Source of the DNA: Collinsella sp.
Lineage (GTDB): Bacteria > Actinomycetota > Coriobacteriia > Coriobacteriales > Coriobacteriaceae
Length of the DNA: 64,000 bases
Assembly (NCBI GenBank): GCA_018382125.1
Contig: JAGZQO010000008.1
Span: 1 to 64,000 of the forward strand
Direction: 5' to 3'
Position numbers and translations under genes: made by a program. Below the pieces are notes generated by a model, which had not been told where the DNA came from, ran no database searches, and saw nothing but the letters and a program-made list of their open reading frames with translations. Positions 56,417 through 64,000 of this stretch are shown piece by piece (the stretch's first letter is position 1; every line of letters begins with the position of its first letter).

Positions 56417-57823
56417 ATGCCTCTTGCTGATGTCTTTAGCCTGCTCGTTTTGGGTCAGGGCAAATCCGGTCTCGATGTCGCCCGCTGGGCGCTGGCACAT
56501 CCCGAGCGCGTAAGCGCCGTTACCGTGTATGGCGGCGGCACCTCTGAGCCCAATGACGCCACGCGTGCGCTCGAGGCTGCTGGTGCGTCGTTTGTCTATG
56601 GGGCCGAACAGGTCGAGGGCGCCTATGACGTGTGCGTGACATGCCCGGGTATTTCGGAGTTCTCGTCCTTCTTTAAGGCGGGGCGTGAGCATGCCGCTCA
56701 GATTATGGGCGAGCCCGAGTTTGCCTATCGCTTGTCTCCCCAAAATTGGATTGCCATCACGGGCACCAACGGCAAGACAACTACCACGTCGCTGACTGAT
56801 TATCTGCTCAAGGCCGCCGGTGAAGCCAGCGTGGCCGTCGGCAATATCGGTGAGCCGCCGGTGAACGAGATCGACGGCCGCGCACATAATGAGTGGTTTG
56901 TGGCCGAGCTGTCGAGTTATCAGATTGCTACGACCGCCGAGCTTCATCCTCGCGTGGCGGTGCTGCTCAACATCACGCCCGACCACCTGGGCTGGCACAA
57001 GAGCCACAAGAACTATGCGCTTGCCAAGATCAAGTTGTTCGAGAATATGGTCGACGACGACCTCGTGGTTATCGACGTTGAGGATGCCGGCATTCACGAG
57101 TTCGATGAGTACATCTACACGCCGGGTCGTCGCATCTGCAAGGTTGCCTTTGACGAGCCTGAGGGCGAGGATGCCGCCTTTGTGCGCGATGGCAAGATGA
57201 TCGTGCGTCTGAAGGGTGTCGAGACCCCGCTCATCGCTACATCCGAGCTCAAGATCTCGGGCCATCACAATGTTATCAATGCCCTGTGCGCTGCCACGGC
57301 TGCCTTGGCAGTCGGTGCCGATGTCGATGGTGTCTGCCGCGGTCTTGCCTCGTTCCAGCCGCTCGAGCACCGCGTGGAGCCGTGTGGCGAGATTGACGGC
57401 GTGCGCTACGTCAACGATTCCAAGGCGACCAACACCGATGCGGTCGAGAAGGCACTGACGGCATTTCCCGATGACGACGTGATCTTGCTGCTCGGCGGCC
57501 ACGATAAGGGCACGCCGCTCACGGACTTCGCGCGCGTCGTTATGGACAACGTGCGCTCGGTCGTCTGCTTTGGCGATGCGCGCGAGCGCTTCACCGCCGC
57601 TATGGACGAGGCTGATGTCGATGGCGATGTGGATATCGCCCAGGCGGATGACCTGCGCGACGCCGTGGACGTTGCCCGTTCGCTTTCGAGCCGTGGTGAC
57701 GTGATCTTACTTTCTCCTGCCTGCTCTTCGTTCGATGAGTTCTCGGGCTATGAGGAGCGCGGCCGCGTGTTTAAGGACTACGTGGCTCAGCTTGCCGCTA
57801 CAGCGAAATCACAAATGGAATAG
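56417..57823 (+). CDS. murD: UDP-MurNAc-L-Ala:D-Glu ligase
   Basis: 468 residues. MurD adds D-glutamate to UDP-MurNAc-L-Ala. The N-terminal Rossmann part is LLVLGQGKSGLDVARWAL; ATP-binding ITGTNGKTTTTSLTDYLL; VAELSSYQIAT and LNITPDHLGWHKS follow; the C-terminal domain has RYVNDSKATNTDAVEKAL, LLLGGHDKGTPL and LLSPACSSFDEFSGYEERG. It begins 9 bases after mraY. Confidence 0.96.
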   Translation: MPLADVFSLLVLGQGKSGLDVARWALAHPERVSAVTVYGGGTSEPNDATRALEAAGASFVYGAEQVEGAYDVCVTCPGISEFSSFFKAGREHAAQIMGEPEFAYRLSPQNWIAITGTNGKTTTTSLTDYLLKAAGEASVAVGNIGEPPVNEIDGRAHNEWFVAELSSYQIATTAELHPRVAVLLNITPDHLGWHKSHKNYALAKIKLFENMVDDDLVVIDVEDAGIHEFDEYIYTPGRRICKVAFDEPEGEDAAFVRDGKMIVRLKGVETPLIATSELKISGHHNVINALCAATAALAVGADVDGVCRGLASFQPLEHRVEPCGEIDGVRYVNDSKATNTDAVEKALTAFPDDDVILLLGGHDKGTPLTDFARVVMDNVRSVVCFGDARERFTAAMDEADVDGDVDIAQADDLRDAVDVARSLSSRGDVILLSPACSSFDEFSGYEERGRVFKDYVAQLAATAKSQME

Positions 57824-57831
57824 GGGTTGCG

Positions 57832-59352
57832 GTGAGAGAGGAGAGCCCCCGACAAGGTATGAGGAGGCCCGACTCGGACCGTGCTTCCTCACGTCGCACC
57901 ACACCGCGTTCCAGCCGCGGCGGGCAGTCGTTTAGCGAACGCTATATTGCCGGCGTTCCCGCCCGTATCATGCGCCCCCGTTTGATATTCATGGCCTGCT
58001 TGTTTACCTTGGTATGCTTTGGCCTGCTGATGGTGTACTCGGCGTCTTCGGTCGAGGCGCTGCACGAGAATGGCTCGGCGACGTTTTTTCTGGGTCGACA
58101 GGCCGCGTTTGCCGTGGTCGGTGTTCTGGCGCTGATTGCCATCGTGCGCGTTTTGCCGGACAGCTGGTTTGGGGAGGATGTGCTCAGGATCTTCCTTATC
58201 GGCATGATAGGGCTACTGCTTCTGGTGTTCTTGGTGGGCAGCGGCAGCCGCGGCGCCACGCGCTGGCTCAACATCGCCGGTATTCAGTTCCAGCCTTCCG
58301 AGTTTTTAAAGCCATTTGCCATTGCGTATTCGGCCATCATGCTTGATCGCTTCTTTTCGCCCGGTGGCAACATCAACGAATTCCTTCGCAAGATGGGCAT
58401 CTACCTGGGCATTTCGCTCTTTCTGATCTTTATCCAGCCCGATTTCGGTACTGTCCTGATCATCCTGTTGACCCTCATGTGCATGGCGTTGTTTGCGGGT
58501 CTCGACCCCAGATTTATCATCGGCGTGCTAATCTTCGGCATTCTCGTGATCGTGATTGCGCTTGTCGCAGAGCCGTACCGTATGGTGCGTATTCAGGTTG
58601 CCTTGAACCCTTGGGCCGACGAGTATGGTGACGGCTATCAGGCCACGCTTGCCATCATGGCCTTTGCCTCGGGCGGTCTGTTCGGCCGCGGCATTGGCAA
58701 CTCAACCATGAAGTACTCGTATCTGCCCGAGGCACACAACGACTACATCTTGGCCATCATTGGCGAGGAAGTCGGTTTTGTCGGAACCGTGCTGTTCTTC
58801 TTGGTGTTTGCGATGCTGATCTACTCGGCGTTTCGCATTGCCGAGCAGGCGACCGATCGTCGGGGCGCGCTCATGGCGTCTGGCTCCGCGGTCATTCTCG
58901 CGGTGCAGTTTTTGATTAACGCGCTGGGCATCCTCAACGTGTTTCCCATGACGGGCAAACCGTTGCCGTTTATTAGCTACGGCGGTTCGTCGATTATTGT
59001 GTCGCTCATGCTTGCCGGGTTGATCCTGCGCGTTTCGTACGAGAGCGCCCGCCGCGATGAGCATGACCGCCGCCGTGAGAGCTTTGCCGTTATGGATGAG
59101 AGTACCGCCGGCTTGCCCCACGTGCGCGGCGAGCGATCTTCGCGTAACGGTTTTACCGTCCTGGATGGCTCTGCGACCGAGCCGGCAGCCCGCCCGCGTC
59201 AGCGAACGGTGCCGCAAGGTCGTCCTCAGCGCCCCACTCCTCGCAATGCGGGCGGCGGATATAATCGAATCGATTTGAACTCGGACCCGTCGGCGCGTCT
59301 GCGTGCCGACGACCAGGGACCGCGTGTACGAAGGGACTACCATGACCGATAA
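57832..59352 (+). CDS. ftsW: Septal peptidoglycan polymerase FtsW
   Basis: 506 residues of the SEDS family. Ten membrane helices lie between residues about 45 and 410 (LIFMACLFTLVCFGLLMVYS first). Characteristic GSRGATRWLNIAGIQFQPSEFLKP, PEAHNDYILAIIGEEVGFVG and GKPLPFISYGGSS, the latter regions holding the active-site Asp loop. Both ends are extended by basic, Arg/Ser-rich cytoplasmic tails (about 40 and 95 residues), longer than in most FtsW. Start is GTG at 57832 after GGGG. Its last 11 bases overlap murG. Confidence 0.94.
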   Translation: MREESPRQGMRRPDSDRASSRRTTPRSSRGGQSFSERYIAGVPARIMRPRLIFMACLFTLVCFGLLMVYSASSVEALHENGSATFFLGRQAAFAVVGVLALIAIVRVLPDSWFGEDVLRIFLIGMIGLLLLVFLVGSGSRGATRWLNIAGIQFQPSEFLKPFAIAYSAIMLDRFFSPGGNINEFLRKMGIYLGISLFLIFIQPDFGTVLIILLTLMCMALFAGLDPRFIIGVLIFGILVIVIALVAEPYRMVRIQVALNPWADEYGDGYQATLAIMAFASGGLFGRGIGNSTMKYSYLPEAHNDYILAIIGEEVGFVGTVLFFLVFAMLIYSAFRIAEQATDRRGALMASGSAVILAVQFLINALGILNVFPMTGKPLPFISYGGSSIIVSLMLAGLILRVSYESARRDEHDRRRESFAVMDESTAGLPHVRGERSSRNGFTVLDGSATEPAARPRQRTVPQGRPQRPTPRNAGGGYNRIDLNSDPSARLRADDQGPRVRRDYHDR

Positions 59353-60457
59353 AATGACCGTTGCTATTGCAGCCGGCGGCACGGCAGGACACATCAACCC
59401 CGCGCTCGCCTTGGCCGAAGAGCTGCGTGACCGTGGCCACCACGTTGTGTTCGTGGGCCAGTCGCGCAAGCTCGAGGGTCGTCTGGTCCCCGAGGCTGGG
59501 TTTGATTTTGTGCCCATTACGGTCACGGGCTTCGACCGCTCCCGTCCTTGGACGGCGCTGACCTCGCTGTGGCGTGTCAACAAGGCCAAGCGTGCGCTCG
59601 CCAGTCATTTCTCAAAGGTCGGCAAGCCCGATGCCGCCATCGGTTTTGGTGCCTATGTCGAGGTTCCACTGCTGGGGTGGTGCAAGGGCGCAGGCGTCCC
59701 GTATCTGCTGCATGAGCAGAACTCTGTTCCGGGCCTGGCCAACAAGATGATGAACTCCCACGCCGCCCGCGTGTGCATCTCGGTGCCGGCAGCGCGGTCG
59801 GTCTTTGAGCGCGAAGGTGACCCTGGCCACGTGCTCATGACCGGCAACCCCGTACGTCGCTCGGTAATCGAGGGCGATCGCGCTCGCGGCCGCAAGGCAC
59901 TTGGCGTTCCCGAGGACGCTACGCTGCTGCTCGTCTTTGGCGGTTCACTTGGCGCCCAGCACCTCAACGAGCGCGTGGTCTCGCTCAAAAACGAGCTGCT
60001 TTCGCGCAAGAACCTCTATGTGTTGCATTCGACGGGTGCCGACGGCTTTGAGGAGACCGAGCGCGCTTTGGCGCTGACGCCCGAGGAGGCGAAGCGTTAC
60101 CGTGTCCAGCCTTACATCGACAACATGGGCGATATGCTGGCTGCTGCCGATTTGGTGCTCTCGCGTTCGGGCGCATCGAGCGTGGCCGAGATCGCTGCGC
60201 TCGCCGTGCCCTCGGTGCTCGTGCCGTACCCGCATGCGACGGCCGACCATCAAACCACCAATGCCCGTTATCTGGTCGACGCCGGGGCCGGTGTGCTCTG
60301 CGCCGATGCCGATATCGACGGTTCTGCCTTTGCCGATGAGCTGCTGCACCTGGTCGATGACGCGGCGGCGCGCGACGCCATGCGTCAGGCGGCGCGTGGT
60401 CTGGCTCAGGATAGGGCCGCCGCTCTTCTGGCGGATGCGGTAGAGGGTTTGCGTTAG
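59342..60457 (+). CDS. murG: UDP-GlcNAc transferase MurG
   Basis: 371 residues. MurG converts lipid I to lipid II. AIAAGGTAGHINPALALAEEL at the N-terminus, GFGAYVEVPLLGW, HEQNSVPGLANK, VFGGSLGAQHLNERV, RVQPYIDNMGDMLAAADLVLSRSGASSVAEIAAL and VPYPHATADHQTTNA are the expected donor and acceptor motifs. ATG at 59342, after GAAGGGA, overlaps ftsW by 11 bases; a longer in-frame start lies inside ftsW. Confidence 0.96.
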   Translation: MTDKMTVAIAAGGTAGHINPALALAEELRDRGHHVVFVGQSRKLEGRLVPEAGFDFVPITVTGFDRSRPWTALTSLWRVNKAKRALASHFSKVGKPDAAIGFGAYVEVPLLGWCKGAGVPYLLHEQNSVPGLANKMMNSHAARVCISVPAARSVFEREGDPGHVLMTGNPVRRSVIEGDRARGRKALGVPEDATLLLVFGGSLGAQHLNERVVSLKNELLSRKNLYVLHSTGADGFEETERALALTPEEAKRYRVQPYIDNMGDMLAAADLVLSRSGASSVAEIAALAVPSVLVPYPHATADHQTTNARYLVDAGAGVLCADADIDGSAFADELLHLVDDAAARDAMRQAARGLAQDRAAALLADAVEGLR

Positions 60458-60554
60458 TTAGACGGGATATCGTCGGTCGCCCTCGCGCTGATGCGGTTGG
60501 TGCGGTACAGTTAACGGGTTACAGGCAGTGTTTACGCAAGGAGTACACGAGCAC

Positions 60555-61973
60555 ATGGCTGATTCCCAGACTGCAACCTCCGCGCCCGAGTTTAAGAGCG
60601 CCCACTTTATCGGTATCGGCGGCGCCGGCATGAGCGGCATCGCCCTCGTTCTGCACGAGCGCGGTTATGCCGTTACCGGCTCCGACCTTAAGACGTCACG
60701 TTATATCCGCCAGCTTACCCGCGCTGGTGTGAAGGTGCATGTGGGCCATGAGGCCGCCACGATCGACGAGGTCAAGCCCGACGTGGTTGTTGTCTCTACC
60801 GCTATTCCGGAGTCCAACCCTGAACTCGTGCGCGCTCGCGAGCTTGGTATTCCCGTGTGGCCCCGTGCCAAGATGCTCTCTGCTTTGGGCCACGGCTACA
60901 CCACCGTCGCTGTTGCCGGCACGCATGGCAAGACCACCACGTCTTCGATGTGCGCCACCATGCTCGACCGCATGGGTCTGGATCCGAGCTTCTTGATCGG
61001 CGGCATCGTCGAGGGCTATGACACGAACGGCAAGAACGGCTCGGGCGACTACTTTGTCGCCGAGGCCGACGAGTCCGACAGCTCCTTCCTGTTCCTGAAC
61101 CCCAACGTGGTCATTGTGACCAACGTCGAGGCCGACCACCTCGATCACTACTCGGGTATCGAGGAGATCGAGGCAACTTTCGCCAAATTCATGAGCCTGG
61201 TGGGCGAGGAGGGCACCGCCATCGTCTGCGGTGAGGACCCGCATCTGGTCGAGCTCGCCAAGTCGACGGGCCGTCACGTGCTTTCCTACGGCTTTGCCGA
61301 GAGCAACGACATCGTCTGCATGCACCCGGATGTCAAGGGCATCCAGAGTGACTTTATCGTTCGCTTTGAGGACGGCACTGAGCACGCTGTGGAGATCAAG
61401 AGCAATCCCGGTCGCCACAACATGCTCAACGCCACGGCGGTGCTCACCGTCGCCCATGTCCTGGGCCTTGACATCGACGCCGCTGCCAAGGCGCTTTCGA
61501 GCTTTGAGGGCGTCCGCCGTCGCTTTACCCATGTGGGCGATATCGATGGCATTACCGTAGTCGATGATTACGGTCATCATCCCACCGAGATCAAGGCGAC
61601 GCTTGCTGCCGCTTCGTCGCTGGGCTACAAGCACGTCGACGTCGTGTTCCAGCCGCACCGCTATTCGCGCCTGCAGGCCCTGTGCGACGACTTTGCCGAT
61701 GCATTTGCCAATGCCGATAAACTGCTGCTGATTGATGTGTTCTCGGCTGGCGAGATGCCCATTCCGGGTGTCACCTCTAAGATGCTCGCCGATACCGTGC
61801 GCGCCAAGCATCCTGACAAGGAGGTCGTGTATTGCTCCAGCCGTCTTGAGCTCAACCAGGAGCTCGAGCAGATGGTGGGCGAGGGCGACCTGCTGCTCAC
61901 TATGGGTGCCGGTGACGTTACGACCGTCGGCCCCGAGTTCATTGAGTATCTGACTGCCAAGAAAGACGCTTAA
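60555..61973 (+). CDS. murC: UDP-MurNAc:L-alanine ligase
   Basis: 472 residues. MurC adds L-Ala to UDP-MurNAc. HFIGIGGAGMSGIALVL, ATP loop VAGTHGKTTTSSMCATML, FVAEADESDSSFLFLNP, NVEADHLDHY and VDDYGHHPTEIKATL identify it. ATG at 60555 is preceded by AAGGAG 11 bases upstream; a GTG nine codons earlier is in frame. Separated from murG by about 100 bases. Confidence 0.96.
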   Translation: MADSQTATSAPEFKSAHFIGIGGAGMSGIALVLHERGYAVTGSDLKTSRYIRQLTRAGVKVHVGHEAATIDEVKPDVVVVSTAIPESNPELVRARELGIPVWPRAKMLSALGHGYTTVAVAGTHGKTTTSSMCATMLDRMGLDPSFLIGGIVEGYDTNGKNGSGDYFVAEADESDSSFLFLNPNVVIVTNVEADHLDHYSGIEEIEATFAKFMSLVGEEGTAIVCGEDPHLVELAKSTGRHVLSYGFAESNDIVCMHPDVKGIQSDFIVRFEDGTEHAVEIKSNPGRHNMLNATAVLTVAHVLGLDIDAAAKALSSFEGVRRRFTHVGDIDGITVVDDYGHHPTEIKATLAAASSLGYKHVDVVFQPHRYSRLQALCDDFADAFANADKLLLIDVFSAGEMPIPGVTSKMLADTVRAKHPDKEVVYCSSRLELNQELEQMVGEGDLLLTMGAGDVTTVGPEFIEYLTAKKDA

Positions 61974-61978
61974 GTCTA

Positions 61979-62890
61979 ATGGGTCTGTTTAACGCCGTCA
62001 TGGCGCTCTCGGGCATGATCGACACAGATGTGATCGAGGACGAGCGCCTTGCGCGTCATACGAGCTATCGTATCGGCGGCAAGGCCGACCTCTTTGTGAC
62101 GTGCCATAGCTATCATGCCCTCCGCCGCGCCGTGGCGGTGCTCGATCGCGAGCAGGTGCCGTGGGTCATCATCGGCAAGGGCTCCAATCTGCTGGTTGCC
62201 GATGGCGGTTATCGCGGTGCCGTCATTTCGCTCGGACGTGAGTTTCAGCGCACGGTTGTTGCCGATGACGGTTGTACGCTGACGGTCGGTGCGGGCGTGA
62301 TGTTTGCGCGCCTGGTCAACGATGCCCTGTCGCGTAGCCTCTCGGGCCTTGAGTTTGCCGTTGGCATCCCTGGCTCGGTCGGCGGTGCGATATCTATGAA
62401 TGCCGGCACACGGACCGAGTGGATTGGCTCGCTGGTCGAGGATGTCGTAACGTTTGACCCGGCATCCGGTATCAAGCATTATGCGGGGTCCGAGATCACT
62501 TGGGGCTACCGCGAATGTAGCCTTCCCCGCAATGAGATCATCCTCGAGTGTGTGCTCAAGCTTAAACCGGCGCCCAAGGCCGACATTCGCGAGCGCATGG
62601 AGCGGTACCTGACGAGGCGCAGGCGTACACAGCCCATGGGCCGCGCATCCTGCGGGTCGGTCTTTCGCAATCCGCCCGATGCGAGCGTGGGCAAGCTTAT
62701 CGAGGATTGTGGATTAAAGGGTTTTTCGATTGGCGGCGCGGAAGTTTCGCCCGTCCACGCTAATTTTATCGTTAATAACGGAACCGCCTCGGCCGATGAC
62801 GTTGCCGCGGTTATCAGACATGTGCACGGAAAGGTGAGGGAGGCGTATGGCATCGAGCTCAGACCGGAAGTTAAATTCCTCGGCTTCTAG
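61979..62890 (+). CDS. murB: UDP-N-acetylenolpyruvoylglucosamine reductase
   Basis: 303 residues. MurB is the FAD enzyme that completes UDP-MurNAc. TSYRIGGKADLFV, GKGSNLLVADGGYRGAVISL, GLEFAVGIPGSVGGAISMNAG (FAD), the active-site Ser region GRASCGSVFRNP, GFSIGGAEVSPVHANFIVN and a C-terminal Glu in ELRPEVKFLG place it in the type II group that lacks the extra loop. It starts 5 bases after murC; its last 44 bases overlap ftsQ. Confidence 0.95.
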   Translation: MGLFNAVMALSGMIDTDVIEDERLARHTSYRIGGKADLFVTCHSYHALRRAVAVLDREQVPWVIIGKGSNLLVADGGYRGAVISLGREFQRTVVADDGCTLTVGAGVMFARLVNDALSRSLSGLEFAVGIPGSVGGAISMNAGTRTEWIGSLVEDVVTFDPASGIKHYAGSEITWGYRECSLPRNEIILECVLKLKPAPKADIRERMERYLTRRRRTQPMGRASCGSVFRNPPDASVGKLIEDCGLKGFSIGGAEVSPVHANFIVNNGTASADDVAAVIRHVHGKVREAYGIELRPEVKFLGF

Positions 62891-64000
62891 AGCATCGAAA
62901 CCCACCTTCCGCCGCGCCGGAGGGCGTTCCGGCGCGCCTGCCAAACCTCAACGCAATACCGTCGCGCACTCTAAGTCTGTCGGGCATGCTCGACAGACCA
63001 GTCGTCCGGTTGTCGGCTCGCAGCTCGGTAATCGTCCGGCCGCAAAACAGTCCTCGCGTCCCTCGGTGACGTCAAAGCCTGTTATGGGCGCCAAGCCTGC
63101 CCGTCCCATGGCAACTCCTAAGCCCTCGGCAGGAACTAAGGCGGCGCGTCCGGGTCGCACGCTGGGCGCATCGAAACCGCGCTCGCTGACATCGGTGCCG
63201 GCTACCGCCAAGAAGCCTTCGGGTAAAAAAGGCGTCAACCCGTTGTCTTCACTTAGGGCGATGGCAAATAAAACATCAGACGCCGCTTCTGTCGTTACAG
63301 GCAAAGGCAAAATCGTGGGCGGCGTTTTGGCCGTCTTGGCCGTGCTCGTCGTCGTTGCCATCGTGGTGATTAACTCTGGATTGTTTACCGCCACTGATAT
63401 TCAGATTCAAGGCAGCGAGCACGTGACGAAGCACGATGCTATCCAGCTGATCGATTTGCCCGAGGGAACGTCGCTTTTTAACGTCGATCCCGACCAGATT
63501 ACCGAGGACCTCAAGCAGAATCCGTGGGTCTCGGGCGTGGATGTCCAGCGTCAGTTCCCGCATACGCTCATCATTACGCCGATGGAGCGCAAGGTCATCG
63601 CAATTGCCTATATCAGCTCCGATGACCTTGCCTGGGCCATCGGGGATGATGACACCTGGATTGCCCCGCTGTCGACGTCGGTCGAAGTGGATGACCAGGG
63701 CAACGTCATCACGACGGGGCAGGGCTCAAATACCCTGACCGGCATTGATGCCGCGCTGGCGCTCGCTAAGCACTATGGCGCGGTGTTGTTGACTGATGTC
63801 TCGGCGGATGTCGCTCCGGTTTCCGGCCAGGCAGTGAGCTCCAAGGCCGTTAAGGCTGGCTTGGATTATGTGCGTGGTTTTTCGAGCGAGTTCTTGGGAC
63901 AAGTCAAGGATATTTCCACGCCTTCGGTCGAAGCCATCTCGGCAAACCTCAATAACGGCATTGAGGTGTCGCTGGGCGATTCGAACGATATCGTCAAGAA
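62847..64000 (+). CDS. ftsQ: Cell division protein FtsQ/DivIB, cut by window end
   Basis: The frame runs from ATG 62847 (after GGGAGG) without stop to the window edge, at least 384 residues. Residues 1 to about 150 are a cytoplasmic region very rich in Ser, Pro, Arg, Lys and Ala. The membrane helix is about 157-177 (GGVLAVLAVLVVVAIVVINSG). A POTRA domain follows (FTATDIQIQGSEHVTKHDAI, GTSLFNVDPDQITEDLKQNPWV, VQRQFPHTLIITPMERKVIA), then the beta domain. It recruits the FtsL/FtsB complex. The start lies inside murB, a 44-base overlap. Confidence 0.88.
   Translation, partial: MASSSDRKLNSSASRASKPTFRRAGGRSGAPAKPQRNTVAHSKSVGHARQTSRPVVGSQLGNRPAAKQSSRPSVTSKPVMGAKPARPMATPKPSAGTKAARPGRTLGASKPRSLTSVPATAKKPSGKKGVNPLSSLRAMANKTSDAASVVTGKGKIVGGVLAVLAVLVVVAIVVINSGLFTATDIQIQGSEHVTKHDAIQLIDLPEGTSLFNVDPDQITEDLKQNPWVSGVDVQRQFPHTLIITPMERKVIAIAYISSDDLAWAIGDDDTWIAPLSTSVEVDDQGNVITTGQGSNTLTGIDAALALAKHYGAVLLTDVSADVAPVSGQAVSSKAVKAGLDYVRGFSSEFLGQVKDISTPSVEAISANLNNGIEVSLGDSNDIVK

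Noticed and set aside
1..64000. Search for tRNA, rRNA, prophage, insertion sequence or toxin-antitoxin genes
   Set aside because: Nothing convincing was recognised by eye on either strand; only XerD, a housekeeping recombinase, belongs to a mobility-related family.

Overview
The window reads as chromosome of a high-G+C anaerobic actinobacterium of the class Coriobacteriia, most likely Collinsella or a close relative. This is inferred from gene content and order (arginine deiminase cluster with a YfcC-type transporter, acetate kinase/phosphotransacetylase without other energy genes nearby, a dcw cluster opening with mraZ, ECF transporters, sortase-type LPxTG protein, UDP-galactopyranose mutase) and from strongly G/C-ending codons. 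No rRNA, tRNA, CRISPR array, phage or complete insertion sequence was recognised.

Layout. 1-4300: minus-strand lysine/diaminopimelate operon (lysA-dapA fusion, dapB, dapH) behind a lysine riboswitch, with a divergent M20 amidohydrolase that may be the missing deacetylase step. 4300-10400: small membrane and FxLYD proteins, an HTH protein paired with a membrane Ser/Thr kinase, a PcsB-like secreted wall hydrolase and a MOSC protein. 10600-12720: D-aspartate ligase plus aspartate racemase, suggesting D-Asp in the peptidoglycan cross-bridge. 12845-16400: an ECF transporter (S component, fused double ATPase, EcfT) behind a leader peptide with three consecutive Trp codons and an intrinsic terminator, i.e. 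a tryptophan-attenuated uptake system. 16500-19850: LPxTG-anchored C69 dipeptidase, a 30-residue membrane protein and a lipid kinase. 19900-26340: RNase D, zinc metallopeptidase, exonuclease VII (xseA, xseB), HIT protein, and a LysR-MFS pair of lower G+C. 26400-30500: two tandem acetate kinases and phosphotransacetylase; the first acetate kinase has Tyr where the family has a catalytic His. 30700-39700: glf and a glycosyltransferase, P1 peptidase, Maf, DJ-1, an rRNA uracil methyltransferase and a polyphosphate kinase with a long Pro/Glu/Ala tail. 40190-44160: arcA, arcB and a YfcC transporter, without carbamate kinase. 44600-49500: DUF1846 protein, winged-helix protein, pyrG, xerD. 49770-64000: the dcw cluster mraZ-rsmH-ftsL-ftsI-murF-mraY-murD-ftsW-murG-murC-murB-ftsQ (cut by the window end), lacking murE.

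Non-coding structure is unusually rich. Several gene ends carry large nested inverted repeats (outer perfect or near-perfect arms of 19-29 bp enclosing a second hairpin) whose arm sequences differ from site to site. A second, sequence-related structured repeat occurs three times. Together with the lysine riboswitch, the Trp attenuator and a hairpin that buries a ribosome binding site, RNA-level or structured-DNA elements are the most interesting content here.
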